A stretch of DNA of 56,098 nt from a virus, in IMG/VR virus record IMGVR_UViG_3300048625_000523, positions 1 to 56,098 of that record. The stretch is one strand, 5' to 3'. The notes below the pieces were generated by a model that saw only the letters and a list, made by a program, of their open reading frames with translations, was not told the DNA's origin and ran no database searches. Each line of letters starts with the position of its first letter. Position 1 is the stretch's first letter. Made by a program: the position numbers and the translations under genes. Positions 38,408-47,996 of the stretch are shown in pieces.

Positions 38408-38949
38408 GCAAGAACAATTCTCGCAATCGTGGTTCGCTGAACAGCGAAGACGACACACTGCTCAATGGTGTTGAAGACGACACAACATTGGTAAGTGAAG
38501 AAGACTTGATGCTCGAACTGCAGGCTGAAGGCATGCAAACAGCATTGCCGACAATCAAGCCTCCACCTGGATGGCACTACTGTTGGTTGTCCACAACCAA
38601 TCAGTACGACCATTTGGCACGCCGCACGCGCATGGGGTACCAACCCGTGCCGGCAGCAGAGGTACCTGGTGCAGAGTACCTTGTAGCCAAAGACGGGCAA
38701 TTTGAGGGTTGCATTACGTGCAACGAAATGGTTTTGTTCAAGATTCCAGATCGTCTGTATCAAATGATTATGACCCACAATCACCTGACTGCACCGCGTC
38801 AAGAGCAAGATAAACTCAGTGTTTCTATCAAGCAAAATTTCCGAGACTCGAAATACGGAGATTTGGCTAAAGAAATTGGGGATGGGTTTGTGGCTACGGA
38901 CGAAGACGCTCGACCTGTCCATGTGGGCCGGTCTCCTATCTTCACATAA
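38404..38949 (+). CDS. Hypothetical head-module protein
   Basis: A 181-residue protein that overlaps the scaffold gene (ATGA). An acidic N-terminus precedes PPPGWHYCWLSTTNQYDHLA and a C-terminal half with RPVHVGRSPIF. Proteins of this form sit next to scaffolds in podovirus head modules; function unknown. Confidence 0.6.
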   Translation: MSKNNSRNRGSLNSEDDTLLNGVEDDTTLVSEEDLMLELQAEGMQTALPTIKPPPGWHYCWLSTTNQYDHLARRTRMGYQPVPAAEVPGAEYLVAKDGQFEGCITCNEMVLFKIPDRLYQMIMTHNHLTAPRQEQDKLSVSIKQNFRDSKYGDLAKEIGDGFVATDEDARPVHVGRSPIFT

Positions 38950-38960
38950 AGGAGTGTACC

Positions 38961-39545
38961 ATGAGTTCATCTCTCGCTCCGTTCGGGCTGAAACCAATCT
39001 TCCACCCGAGCGGTCAGATTCGCGCCAATGAGCGCAAGAGCGGCATCGCTTCTGGCTACGCCACGGCAATCTACAAAGGTTCCCCCGTCGCGTTGAACAC
39101 CAGTGGTGTCTACATTATTGCAGCAGGCGGCTCCAGCTTCGTGGGAGCTTTCGCAGGGTGTGCATACACCACTTCCAGTGGTCAGCGTGTGGTGTCGTCG
39201 CAATGGACAGCCAGCGCTACCTACGCAAGTGACATGGTTGCGTACGCCTATGAGGATCCGGACATTGTGTACGCAATCCAGGCCGACGGAGCAGTTCCGC
39301 AGACTGGGGTTGGTGCGCACATGGATTTCTCGGGCGATTCAGGCTATGCGATTGGAGACGGCAACACCACTACAGGGCTGAGCACTGCAGCAGGTGAGAG
39401 CACACTGATTGCAGCAGCTTCGCAAGGCATGTTGCGGGTACTTGGGTTGCATGAAGTTCCGGGCAATGCTTGGAACGATACTTACACGCAAGTGCAAGTT
39501 CAAGTGGCTCGTCATCAATTCGTCGCCAACATTGTCGGCATCTAA
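38961..39545 (+). CDS. Probable capsid decoration/head-associated protein
   Basis: A 194-residue Gly/Ser/Thr-rich, beta-type protein starting MSSSLAPFGLKPIFHPSGQI. SSLAPFGLKP is a common start of proteins that precede capsid genes in phages with P22-like portals. No transmembrane or catalytic feature. A decoration or capsid-stabilising role is inferred from place and composition. Confidence 0.6.
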   Translation: MSSSLAPFGLKPIFHPSGQIRANERKSGIASGYATAIYKGSPVALNTSGVYIIAAGGSSFVGAFAGCAYTTSSGQRVVSSQWTASATYASDMVAYAYEDPDIVYAIQADGAVPQTGVGAHMDFSGDSGYAIGDGNTTTGLSTAAGESTLIAAASQGMLRVLGLHEVPGNAWNDTYTQVQVQVARHQFVANIVGI

Positions 39546-39560
39546 CAAGGGAGCATTATC

Positions 39561-40478
39561 ATGGTCATGCGATCTACTGACTTTCGCTCCATTGTGGAGC
39601 CCATTCTCAACGAAGTGTTTGATGGTGTTTATGATCAACGCGCCGATGAGTTCAAAGACGTGTTCCAAGTGGTCGACGGCACTCCGCGTCAATACCACGA
39701 AGAGCCTGTGCTGTACGGGTTCAATGCAGCTCCGGAACTCCCGGACGGCAAACCTGTGTCGTACGACGAAGGTGGTGTGTTGTTCATCAAGCGGTACATC
39801 TACAAGGTGTTCGGCTTGGCATACTCGATGACCCGCACGGTCATGGAAGACGGCGACCACATCCGACTCGGCAGCATCTACGCCAAGCATTTGGCACAAT
39901 CGCTCATCGAGACCAAAGAAACTCGTTGCGCGAACGTGCTGAACTACGCCTTCACTTCTGGGTACACTGGTGGGGATGGCATCATCCTGAACTCGGCATC
40001 ACACCCGATTCAAGGTGGTACGTTCAGCAACCTGCTTGGCACTGCAGCAACCCTGTCGCAAACATCTGTAGAACAGATGTGCATCCAGATTCGCGGCGCA
40101 GTGGACAATAATGGCAAGAAGATCCGACTCAAGCCTCTCAAGCTTGTTGTCAGCCCTTCGCAAGAGCTGCAAGCCGAAGTTGTTCGCAAGTCTGCGCTGC
40201 GCACTGGTTCGGGGTACGCCACGTACAACGATATCAATCCGATCAACTCCAAAGGCATGTTGGCAGAGGACACAGCCGTGTTGTCGCGTCTGACGTCCAC
40301 AACTGCTTGGTGGATCAAGACGGATGCTCCGGAAGGTCTGAAACTGATGATGCGTACTGCGCTCAAGAAGTCCATGGAAGGTGATTTCGAAACCGACTCC
40401 ATGCGCTACAAGGCTACGGAACGTTACATCGAAGGTTGGACTGACCCGCGTGGCGTGTTTGGCACTCCTGGCGTGTAA
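39561..40478 (+). CDS. Major capsid protein
   Basis: A 305-residue protein of probable HK97 fold, with AAGGGAG before ATG 39561. An N-terminal arm and E-loop region (VLYGFNAAPELPDGKPVSYD, YKVFGLAYSMTRTVMED) precede a spine-helix segment and a C-terminal part with LKLVVSPSQELQAE and GSGYATYNDINPINSKG, the strand-and-loop pattern of phage capsid proteins. It is followed by a strong terminator, as expected for the most abundant protein. Confidence 0.85.
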   Translation: MVMRSTDFRSIVEPILNEVFDGVYDQRADEFKDVFQVVDGTPRQYHEEPVLYGFNAAPELPDGKPVSYDEGGVLFIKRYIYKVFGLAYSMTRTVMEDGDHIRLGSIYAKHLAQSLIETKETRCANVLNYAFTSGYTGGDGIILNSASHPIQGGTFSNLLGTAATLSQTSVEQMCIQIRGAVDNNGKKIRLKPLKLVVSPSQELQAEVVRKSALRTGSGYATYNDINPINSKGMLAEDTAVLSRLTSTTAWWIKTDAPEGLKLMMRTALKKSMEGDFETDSMRYKATERYIEGWTDPRGVFGTPGV

Positions 40479-40488
40479 TTGAAGCACT

Positions 40489-40520
40489 GAGAGACCCACT
40501 GTAGAGTGGGTCTCTTTGTT
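40489..40520 (+). terminator. Rho-independent terminator after capsid gene
   Basis: GAGACCCACT (40491-40500) pairs perfectly with AGTGGGTCTC (40505-40514) around a GTAG loop, followed by TTTGTT. Confidence 0.9.
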
Positions 40521-40569
40521 CAAATAGTAGCAGGCTGCTGAAGAGTAGCGTCTCATTGAAGGGTCAATC

Positions 40570-41553
40570 GTGAGCACTACTTCAGGCATGCTTGGCAACA
40601 CACAGATGACGGCCATACAGCTGATTGAATTAGCTGCTCGTCGTGCCAAGCTCAACCCCGAAACACTGACCGGCGAACAGCTTGAAGTTGCTGCGCTGGA
40701 TCTGTACCTGACAGTCACGCAATTGTCCACAGTTGGACTTCAATTGTGGGTGGTGGAAGGGGTCACCATATCACTGGAAGAAGGTCGCGGCACGTATCTT
40801 TTGTCTGTACCAGGATATGTAGAGGAACTCAAAGAAGTTGTTCTCCGCAGACTCACAGACACAGACACATTATCTGCCGACGCAGTAACGACCACACTCA
40901 CTTCCGCGCTGTATGACGCAGCACAGATGCAAAGTGTTGGGGTTGAATTTACAGCTACTCCCGCAGGGGTGGCACACTTGGAGCTGTTTGACGGAACTGC
41001 TTGGCAATCGGTCTCCGACGATACACGAATGTCCGATACGGTGCAGTGGTTTGTACCCCACAAGTTGTTTTCATCCACAAGAGCTCGTATTGTGTGGACA
41101 ACAGGCACTGCAGCAGCAGGCGACATTGTAGTTTCTACAAGCGTGAATGACAGACCATTGCAAGCCATGTCGCGAGACGAGTGGGCGCAACAACCGCGCA
41201 AGTTGCAAACAGGTGGGCAACCCACGCTGTGGTACTTGGAGCGACACACACAACCCAAGTTGAATCTGTTCCCAGCGCCGCAATCAGACACAGACCATTT
41301 GTTAGTGTGGTGGCGACGCAGGATGGAGGATGTAGGAGCACTGAGCAATTTGCTGGAAATACCGCCACGATGGTATGACCCCATTGTCACAGAATTGTCT
41401 GTGAGGCTTGGCACAGACATATCGGGTGCGGATGAAGTTCGCTTACAGACCAATGTTGCTGCAGCTGGAGCACGAACCACGATGGCAGCAGGGGCAGAAA
41501 CAGACAGTGGCTGTGTGCGGCTTAATTACGCTTTGTCGGGGTATACACGATGA
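40570..41553 (+). CDS. Head-to-tail adaptor/tail tubular-type protein
   Basis: A 327-residue protein from GTG 40570 with GAAGGG upstream. Landmarks: DLYLTVTQLSTVGLQLW, a strand-rich middle, and MSRDEWAQQPRKLQTGGQPT then WYLERHTQPKLNLFPAPQ with LLVWWRRRMEDV. The phrase (R-x-E-W ... P-x-x-W/Y-Y ... P-x-L-x-L-x-P-x-P) occurs in podovirus neck and tail-tube proteins. It is the first gene after the capsid terminator. Confidence 0.7.
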   Translation: MSTTSGMLGNTQMTAIQLIELAARRAKLNPETLTGEQLEVAALDLYLTVTQLSTVGLQLWVVEGVTISLEEGRGTYLLSVPGYVEELKEVVLRRLTDTDTLSADAVTTTLTSALYDAAQMQSVGVEFTATPAGVAHLELFDGTAWQSVSDDTRMSDTVQWFVPHKLFSSTRARIVWTTGTAAAGDIVVSTSVNDRPLQAMSRDEWAQQPRKLQTGGQPTLWYLERHTQPKLNLFPAPQSDTDHLLVWWRRRMEDVGALSNLLEIPPRWYDPIVTELSVRLGTDISGADEVRLQTNVAAAGARTTMAAGAETDSGCVRLNYALSGYTR

Positions 41554-41786
41554 GCAAATTTCTTTCTCCAATGATTTCAGGAGTTTGTCAAGCAATCGGC
41601 GTTTGCGATCGATGCAAGATGAAAGCACATCTTGTAGATTTGATAGCAGACCACGATAATCCTGGGTTGCGGGTGCATGAAGCTTGCGCAGATGTGCGAG
41701 ACCCATATAAATTGGCTCCTCGTCTGACTGAACGAATTGTTGTCAGAAACCCCCGTAGGGATGACGATGAGGCTGTGAGAACATGA
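41550..41786 (+). CDS. Small protein with Cys pair
   Basis: A 78-residue protein starting MSKFLSPMISGVCQAIGVCD, with CDRCK and a later His-Glu-Ala-Cys, a possible zinc site (Cys4/Cys3His). ATGA overlaps on both sides. Unknown role in the neck module. Confidence 0.65.
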   Translation: MSKFLSPMISGVCQAIGVCDRCKMKAHLVDLIADHDNPGLRVHEACADVRDPYKLAPRLTERIVVRNPRRDDDEAVRT

Positions 41787-42418
41787 GCGCCGAAACAATG
41801 ACCTTCGCCACGTTGCAGACGGATGCGCTGAACTATGTGGAGCGTACGTCGGATGAAGAATTGACGACACAATTGCCACGATTGGTGATGTTGGCCGAAG
41901 ATTGGTTGTCCCGCAACATTCGCGGTCTGGGCAAGCAAAATATCATCCGAGGCGAACTGACCCAAAGTGACAACGTGTTGGTGAAGCCTGCACGGTGGCG
42001 AGAAACCAACTACATTCGAGTGTTGGTGGCAGGCCAGTGGCAAATTCTTCGCAAACGCACACTCACATTTTGCCAACAGTATTGGCAAACTTTGTCTGTC
42101 GAATCAGTGCCAATGTATTACGCAGACTACGACTATGACCGTTGGTTTGTGGCAGCCACACCGGACGATAATTACACAATAGAAGTTGGCTTCTATGAGA
42201 AGCCCGCCCCATTGTCTTCGGAAGCCCAAGAAAATTGGACCACACAGAACGCACCTGCATTGTTATTGAATGCCACATTGGCAGAAGTGCACGGGTTTCT
42301 AAAGAATTATGAAGCGGAAGGGCGTTACCGCCAAATGGCTTCCGCAGGTGCTGCAGATATTCTGCAAGAAGCTTCTCGTCGATTGTCCGATGCTTCAGCT
42401 AACAGAGTAGAGGGTTGA
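41783..42418 (+). CDS. Head-tail connector/adaptor protein
   Basis: A 211-residue protein starting MSAETMTFATLQTDALNYVE. Pattern LPRLVMLAEDWLSRNIRGLG, then VPMYYADYDYDRWFVAATPD and IEVGFYEKPAPLS, and a C-terminal helix ALLLNATLAEVHGFLKNYE, matches SU10-type phage adaptor proteins that sit on the portal. It overlaps neighbours on both sides. Confidence 0.75.
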   Translation: MSAETMTFATLQTDALNYVERTSDEELTTQLPRLVMLAEDWLSRNIRGLGKQNIIRGELTQSDNVLVKPARWRETNYIRVLVAGQWQILRKRTLTFCQQYWQTLSVESVPMYYADYDYDRWFVAATPDDNYTIEVGFYEKPAPLSSEAQENWTTQNAPALLLNATLAEVHGFLKNYEAEGRYRQMASAGAADILQEASRRLSDASANRVEG

Positions 42419-42419
42419 T

Positions 42420-44558
42420 ATGTCCTGGACTTCCAGATTTTCTTCTGACGCCGTTTCTTCTGCTTCAAACTCGTTTGCGAGCTATGAGATGTCGGAAAGC
42501 TTTTCGCTTGTGTGGGAGCAACAAGCTGCCGAAGGCACCACCACAATCTCAGACCTCATAGAACTTTACACAGACACGACAAGCTTGTCAGTGACGTTGC
42601 CAGAAGCCAATGCCGCAAGTGTAGGTTCCGGCAGCGTATTCACCAACACAGGTTCCGTTGCAGTGACGTTGCTAGACGCTGCAGCAGGCACAGTGTGTGT
42701 GTTGCAAGCAGGACAAGCGAGAGTTGTGTACATCACGGACAACAGCACAACAGCTGGCGTGTGGTCGAACATTCTACTGGGCACAACCACTTCTGCAGTG
42801 GACGCAGCCAGCATCGCAGGCAAGGGCTTGTATGCAAATGGAGATAGATTGGACGTGTCTTCTCTGGTAGTTGAGACGACAAGCAACAGAACCATTTCAA
42901 ATACAGACAAGGGCAAGGTGCTCACGCTGACGTCAGGCTCTGCGACCTTTACACTGCCTGCGCTCGTCGCGTCTACAACAGAAGGATTTCCTGTTTGCGT
43001 ACACAATGCAGGGCTTGGCACACTGACAATTGCAACGTCTGGAGGGGCTACAATTGACGGTGAGAGCTCTTTGAGCGTAGCTCCGGACGAATCGACTTGG
43101 CTCGTTGCAGGCACTGTAGGATGGTACAAAGTTGGGTATGGTCGCACTGTGGCATTCGCCATCACACAGTTGGTGTTGGATGTTACAGCAGGTGGCACAT
43201 TCACCCTGACTTCTGCACAAGCAGCAAACAAAATGCTGCAATTGACCGGGACTTCAGGATATCCCACTGTGGCAACCACGATCATTGTTCCTGGTACAGC
43301 TAGCATCTATTTTGTACAAGCAGCCTACAATGGCAGTGCCACAACCACAGTCAAGACTGCAGGCGCAGGTTCCACGGTGAATCTGTCTGCGGGTCAGAAG
43401 GCAGTATTGTATTGTGATGGTGTGAATGTCACACTTGGCCAATCCACCACTGTGGGCACTACAATCGGCATTCTGGACGGCACTGTGTCCAATCCGGCGC
43501 TGTATTTCTCTTCGGAAGCAGGCACTGGGGTATACCGAGCAAGCGCAGGAGTGTTGGGGTTGGCGGTGCTTGGGGTTCTTCGGTTTTCGCTGTCAGCAAC
43601 AGGTGCTACTGTGGTAGGCACGCTAACCGTGGATGGGCTTTTGAACGAGAAGCACGGAGCAGACATTGCTTCCGCAAACACCATCAATCTTACAACAGCC
43701 ACAGGCAATTTGGTGGACGTGACAGGCACGACAACAATCACAACCATCACGTTGGTGGAAGGTGCAGAACGCACGGTGCGATTCACAGGTGCTTTGACGC
43801 TGACGAATGGAGCATCATTGGTGTTGCCTGGAGGCATAAACATCAAGACTGTTGCAGGTGATTGTGCAACGTTCAGAGGATATGCAGCAGGAGTTGTGAG
43901 GTGTGTCAACTATTCGCGCATGCCGGCAGCAGCCAATTTGACACTAGAACAAATAACCACGACTGGGTCTGGCAATACCTTTGTAGCAACTCCCACAGTG
44001 CCCTGGACTGCATACACGCCTGGCCAACAGATAATTGTTGAGCTGCATCACGCAGCTGTATACAGCTCAATTGTCACTGTGAATGTCAGTGGGTTGGGGG
44101 CCTTGGAACTCATAGACTACTCTACAGGCGGTAGTTTTGGATGGCAGTTCTTGCCAGCATTCAAACCAATATTGCTGCGCGTAAGTTCGGATGGAGCTAC
44201 TTTCGAGGTTATGCACATCTATCGAGGTGCTCTGACTCTGCAAAGCGTCAGCAGCACAGTCTCTTCATACGACATTGAGAATATTGAACACAGATTCTTT
44301 GTGGTAGAGACCGTTGGCGCTTTTGCAGGAGTTAGGTTGCTGTACAAAGCTGGGCCTGGAGAAGTGTGGTCTGGAGGGCTGACAATTTTTGACAAATACT
44401 TGACCAATTTTGCGAGCGGGTCTGCTATTTTTGTCGTGGGGGTGTATGAGGCTGCAACCAATTTGATAACAGTTGGATATTACACAGTCAATGTGTCCAC
44501 TGGGGCTGCCTCAACCACAACATACACAACCTTCAAAGTATATCCGGTGGCAGGATGA
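42420..44558 (+). CDS. Tail fibre/appendage protein
   Basis: A 712-residue Thr/Ser/Ala/Gly-rich beta protein (MSWTSRFSSDAVSSASNSF start). Repeated beta-sheet segments such as GSATFTLPAL and TAGGTFTLTSAQAANKM, each about 80-90 residues apart, suggest tandem beta-domains; the C-terminal 200 residues differ and may be the receptor-binding tip. No enzymatic motif is visible. Confidence 0.7.
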   Translation: MSWTSRFSSDAVSSASNSFASYEMSESFSLVWEQQAAEGTTTISDLIELYTDTTSLSVTLPEANAASVGSGSVFTNTGSVAVTLLDAAAGTVCVLQAGQARVVYITDNSTTAGVWSNILLGTTTSAVDAASIAGKGLYANGDRLDVSSLVVETTSNRTISNTDKGKVLTLTSGSATFTLPALVASTTEGFPVCVHNAGLGTLTIATSGGATIDGESSLSVAPDESTWLVAGTVGWYKVGYGRTVAFAITQLVLDVTAGGTFTLTSAQAANKMLQLTGTSGYPTVATTIIVPGTASIYFVQAAYNGSATTTVKTAGAGSTVNLSAGQKAVLYCDGVNVTLGQSTTVGTTIGILDGTVSNPALYFSSEAGTGVYRASAGVLGLAVLGVLRFSLSATGATVVGTLTVDGLLNEKHGADIASANTINLTTATGNLVDVTGTTTITTITLVEGAERTVRFTGALTLTNGASLVLPGGINIKTVAGDCATFRGYAAGVVRCVNYSRMPAAANLTLEQITTTGSGNTFVATPTVPWTAYTPGQQIIVELHHAAVYSSIVTVNVSGLGALELIDYSTGGSFGWQFLPAFKPILLRVSSDGATFEVMHIYRGALTLQSVSSTVSSYDIENIEHRFFVVETVGAFAGVRLLYKAGPGEVWSGGLTIFDKYLTNFASGSAIFVVGVYEAATNLITVGYYTVNVSTGAASTTTYTTFKVYPVAG

Positions 44559-44842
44559 TAAAAGCATTTTCGCGGGGAGGAGTATTTGGGATGGAAGATC
44601 GATTTCTGGGTGCAAGCAAGCTTGGACTGTACACAAGCAGCGCAGTCGGATTTTTCGGAGCATTCACGCTCACGCAATGGGCGACGCTTCTTGGAATTTG
44701 TGGTACGATTGTGGGGATCGTGTGCACAATATTTTTGACTGTGGTTCGCAATAGGCGCGAGCGTGAAGAGCATGATGCACGCATGTTGAGTTTTAGGTTG
44801 CACCCGCGCACAGCAGACCGAAGGAAGAAACGCGATGAATGA
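44555..44842 (+). CDS. Holin (HP1-like, one or two membrane segments)
   Basis: A 95-residue membrane protein. A short apolar segment (GLYTSSAVGFFGAF) is followed by TLTQWATLLGICGTIVGIVC and a strongly basic tail (RNRREREEHDAR). The order Thr-x-x-x-W-A-x-x-x-G-I-x-G-T then Arg-rich end is characteristic of HP1-family class II holins. It overlaps the fibre gene by 4 bp. The endolysin lies 3.8 kb downstream rather than next to it. Confidence 0.75.
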   Translation: MIKAFSRGGVFGMEDRFLGASKLGLYTSSAVGFFGAFTLTQWATLLGICGTIVGIVCTIFLTVVRNRREREEHDARMLSFRLHPRTADRRKKRDE

Positions 44843-45143
44843 AGTTTCACACGACTTATTGCGCAGATTGCAAGAGTTGGAGAAGGTGGTTGCTCCGACA
44901 GCGAACTATGTTGCGGACGGTTCTGAGGATGTAATATTCTTCAACACCGGAGGTTCAGCCTTGACATGCAGTTTAAGAGCTCAGCGAGGGTTGAGGACGA
45001 GCGTGGTGAAAGTAGGTGGTGGCAGTGTTGTGGTTTCAGTACAAGGTGGTGGCACTGTCAATGGTGCTGCGAGTAAGACGATATCAACCGATTATGCTCC
45101 GCTGAGGCTAAAGGCTGTTGCGGGCAACATGTTGGAGGTGTGA
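44835..45143 (+). CDS. Small structural-type protein
   Basis: A 102-residue protein: a short N-terminal helix (LLRRLQELEKVV) and then a beta-rich part with VVSVQGGGTVNG. Likely a tail or fibre accessory by composition and place. No family recognised. Confidence 0.55.
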   Translation: MNEVSHDLLRRLQELEKVVAPTANYVADGSEDVIFFNTGGSALTCSLRAQRGLRTSVVKVGGGSVVVSVQGGGTVNGAASKTISTDYAPLRLKAVAGNMLEV

Positions 45144-45144
45144 G

Positions 45145-45465
45145 ATGGGTACTCCGGTACGAGCAATTAAGACACAAACAGGTTCAGGCACTTCGGGTTG
45201 GGTTCCATTGGATCCAGCACAGACGCCTTTTTGTGTTGGGTTCGGTGCAGTGGTTTCTGGAACCGTTGCATATTCAATCGAACATACTTTCGACAACATT
45301 TTCGACAGCAGTATCACTCCAACAGCATTCACAAATGCTTTGGGCACCGGGTTGTCGACAAATCAGGACGGCAATTACATCGCCCCGGTAGCAGCAGTGC
45401 GCATCAATGTTGCAAGTGGTTCAGGGTCTGTCACACTGACAGTGCTTCAAGGTCGCGGCAACTGA
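45145..45465 (+). CDS. Small beta-type structural protein
   Basis: A 106-residue protein from ATG 45145 (MGTPVRAIKTQTGSGTSGWV) with IEHTFDNIFDSSITPTAF. The layout (WVPLDP ... Y-x-IEHTFD ... V-x-IN-x-ASG) is seen in small phage virion proteins of unknown function. GGAGGTGTGAG precedes the start. Confidence 0.6.
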   Translation: MGTPVRAIKTQTGSGTSGWVPLDPAQTPFCVGFGAVVSGTVAYSIEHTFDNIFDSSITPTAFTNALGTGLSTNQDGNYIAPVAAVRINVASGSGSVTLTVLQGRGN

Positions 45466-45475
45466 GGAGAACATC

Positions 45476-46708
45476 ATGGCAGTCTCTAGCAGCAATGTAT
45501 CCTATGTCAATGTCACCAACGCAAATGGAGACATTGAAGCCTCAGTCCAACCCCGCTCCGGCACACTATCTTTCCTTCACTCGCTCGCTGGCCTTACGGG
45601 TGAGCTTGCTTATCCCACAGACGCACCGGGTATCGTGCAGCTTACCGGAACGGCTGGGGCTGAGCGGCTTTATGCTCCCGTGCAAAATGGGCAGACGCTT
45701 ACGTATAACGCGCTGGACGACGATATTCTGGACTTGACGGACTATCCGCTGCTAACTTCGGTATTTATTACTGGCGTAGCAGGCACGGCGCAACTGGCAT
45801 ACACAGATTCCGCACAGGCAGGTACAACGGGGCAGGTTACGTTTTACAACCAAAGCGGCTCTACAGTCACGCTCTTGGCCACCGACCAAGCTTTAAGTCA
45901 GCGTCTGCCGGCCATCACAATTCTGGTTATGGCCCGCACCCCAACAGATACACTGAACACAGGCAGCACCCTTGTGCCTATTGCTTTTCTGCCAATGGGT
46001 GGCGGCGACAAGTTATATCGTGGACAAGACTCTCGCCACATTCTGCCCAAGGTAAATACAAGCAGCATTCTATTTGGCTGTACCGGGGCAACCTATGGGC
46101 GCGGCGGGACTTTGGTAACCGTTACAAGTGCTGCCCACGGCTTGACGAACGCCAAAAACGGCAGCCGCATCTATCTCAACGTCAGCACCGGCGGCATGAG
46201 TTCGGGGTGGAAAACAGGCTTCACTTATATAGATGCAAACAGCTTCACTTGCTATGACACGGTTGCCGGCACTATCTCTGCTGGTTCATTGCTTGCCGCC
46301 AATACAGCACTTACTACGCTGGCGTCTGTGACGGTACCTGCTAACTACATGGGTGTCAACGGGGAGTGTGATTTCTCAGCAACCTTTGGGCTGAAGAGCG
46401 GACTTAGCAGTACAACGTGCAGCATCAACTTTGGTGCGCTCAATGTATGGGTGAATAGCCTGAGTGGTGTCTCAAATCAGCATACGTGCATTGGCAAAGT
46501 GATTAACGAGAACACCACCGCCATTCAGCGTATCAACTGCACACCTTATGGTGGCGGCACCGGTAGTACAGCCGTGGTTCCAGCAAAGGGTTCTGTTGAT
46601 ACCGCTATTGATGTAACGCTTGCAGTGACGGCTCAACTATCAACAGGGGCGGATTGGGTGAGCTTGGAAACGTGGAGCGCAGGCGTAACATATTCTTCGG
46701 GCACGTAA
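45476..46708 (+). CDS. Tail fibre-like protein
   Basis: A 410-residue Ser/Thr/Gly-rich beta protein (MAVSSSNVSYVNVTNANGDI), GAGGAGAACATC before ATG 45476. The C-terminal half contains GGMSSGWKTGFTYIDANSF and cysteine-containing strands. By eye its codon use (more GGC, GCC and ACG, fewer GCA/ACA) differs from the flanking virion genes, which suggests exchange. Likely a host-range or appendage protein. Confidence 0.6.
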   Translation: MAVSSSNVSYVNVTNANGDIEASVQPRSGTLSFLHSLAGLTGELAYPTDAPGIVQLTGTAGAERLYAPVQNGQTLTYNALDDDILDLTDYPLLTSVFITGVAGTAQLAYTDSAQAGTTGQVTFYNQSGSTVTLLATDQALSQRLPAITILVMARTPTDTLNTGSTLVPIAFLPMGGGDKLYRGQDSRHILPKVNTSSILFGCTGATYGRGGTLVTVTSAAHGLTNAKNGSRIYLNVSTGGMSSGWKTGFTYIDANSFTCYDTVAGTISAGSLLAANTALTTLASVTVPANYMGVNGECDFSATFGLKSGLSSTTCSINFGALNVWVNSLSGVSNQHTCIGKVINENTTAIQRINCTPYGGGTGSTAVVPAKGSVDTAIDVTLAVTAQLSTGADWVSLETWSAGVTYSSGT

Positions 46709-46711
46709 GCT

Positions 46712-47989
46712 ATGAACATCATCTGGTCAGCGGATCGTGTTATTCGTGGGATCGACGTAACCAATGATTTCACAGTAAGCACGACGTATAACTATACCCA
46801 GCATGGCGGTACAACTGGCCCTGTTACGGACAAGGACGTATCCGCCACACAAGCAACGGGCACCACTACAGATATCGGTTTCTCGGTATCCGTAACAAAT
46901 CCGCTTGGCACGGGCTACAGCATCACGAACAACTCGCCAGCTGTTGCAAGTCTAAGTGGAACAACATTTACGCCTCTGGCAAATGGCACTGTGAATTACA
47001 CGGTAACAGTTCCGGGAAATGGCACAAGGGCTTACAGCGGAACAAGTGCTTTGGGCGGCTCGCCCATGACAACCTACGAAGTGAGTGGCTACACAAGCGG
47101 CTCGCTGGCAAGGCATGTCAAAGATGCAATTGTCGCTAGGCTGGCGACTACATTGCCCAGTATTACAAGCCGCACACCTTGGCTCCGTTATAGCGGCGGG
47201 ACGGAATACATTGATAGCGTAGCTTCCCCAAGCAACACGAAGAATGCTTCTTGCTGGGCGAGTAACTGGGATTTCTCCGGGATTTCCTACAATCGCCATG
47301 TGCTGAGCGGTGGAGTGCAGCAAGAACGCTGGACGCTTCCGGTAACGCTGATCCACACAGGCAGCGATACGACTACACGCTTCGGCTTGGTGGCGAATCA
47401 CACGCCGATCTTGCCGGGGTACAAAGTCAATTGGATGAAGCAAGACGGCAGCTTTGTGCAAGGCACTGTGCAGAGCGTGGTCAATATTGGTGGCGACCTT
47501 GATCTGGTCTATTTCACATCGAACATTGTCGGGCCTCTCCCACTGAAAACACTGGGCTCAGGCTGGGAAGCCAAGCTTCCTTGTGCCGGTGGCGGATTGA
47601 GCAATGCAGGCGGCAATGCGAATTCGACTTGCCTCTTTGTCGGTGGACTGATGTGGGACAACTCAGGCTATTCTCATGTGCGCGTAGGCAAGCTTGGAGG
47701 GCTGAACTCTTCCGGCGCGGGGATGAACACAACCTTCAATGCTGTGAATGATCCCTATCTTTACACGCTCTTTGGCAGTTATTCGTGGCCTATCTGGATT
47801 GGCGATAGTAGCGGGCCGGGGGTTCTGCCGATCAATGGTGTGCCCACACTGATAACTACGCAACACACTATAGGGGGTGGCCCCAGCATTCCTTACTACC
47901 GCACAGCCATTGACGCTGCCATGACAACACTGGCGGGCGCGAGCACAACCTTTTCAACGGTGGATCTGAGCGGATTCACGACTTTCTGA
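46712..47989 (+). CDS. Tail-associated protein with trypsin-like fold, possibly inactive
   Basis: A 425-residue protein. Residues about 55-110 form a bacterial-Ig-like (BACON/Big) domain ending NYTVTVPGNGTRAYSG. Residues about 175-425 follow the plan of phage/bacterial trypsin-like tail proteins: ISYNRHVLSGG (191-201, normally followed by AAH), GDLDLVYF (261-268, catalytic Asp region), and WIGDSSGPGVL (362-372, Ser366 in place of GDSGGP), ending with TTLAGASTTF and VDLSGF. The usual catalytic His position appears to read GGV, so activity is doubtful unless another His serves. It may act as a binding module. Confidence 0.5.
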   Translation: MNIIWSADRVIRGIDVTNDFTVSTTYNYTQHGGTTGPVTDKDVSATQATGTTTDIGFSVSVTNPLGTGYSITNNSPAVASLSGTTFTPLANGTVNYTVTVPGNGTRAYSGTSALGGSPMTTYEVSGYTSGSLARHVKDAIVARLATTLPSITSRTPWLRYSGGTEYIDSVASPSNTKNASCWASNWDFSGISYNRHVLSGGVQQERWTLPVTLIHTGSDTTTRFGLVANHTPILPGYKVNWMKQDGSFVQGTVQSVVNIGGDLDLVYFTSNIVGPLPLKTLGSGWEAKLPCAGGGLSNAGGNANSTCLFVGGLMWDNSGYSHVRVGKLGGLNSSGAGMNTTFNAVNDPYLYTLFGSYSWPIWIGDSSGPGVLPINGVPTLITTQHTIGGGPSIPYYRTAIDAAMTTLAGASTTFSTVDLSGFTTF

Positions 47990-47996
47990 GGATGAC

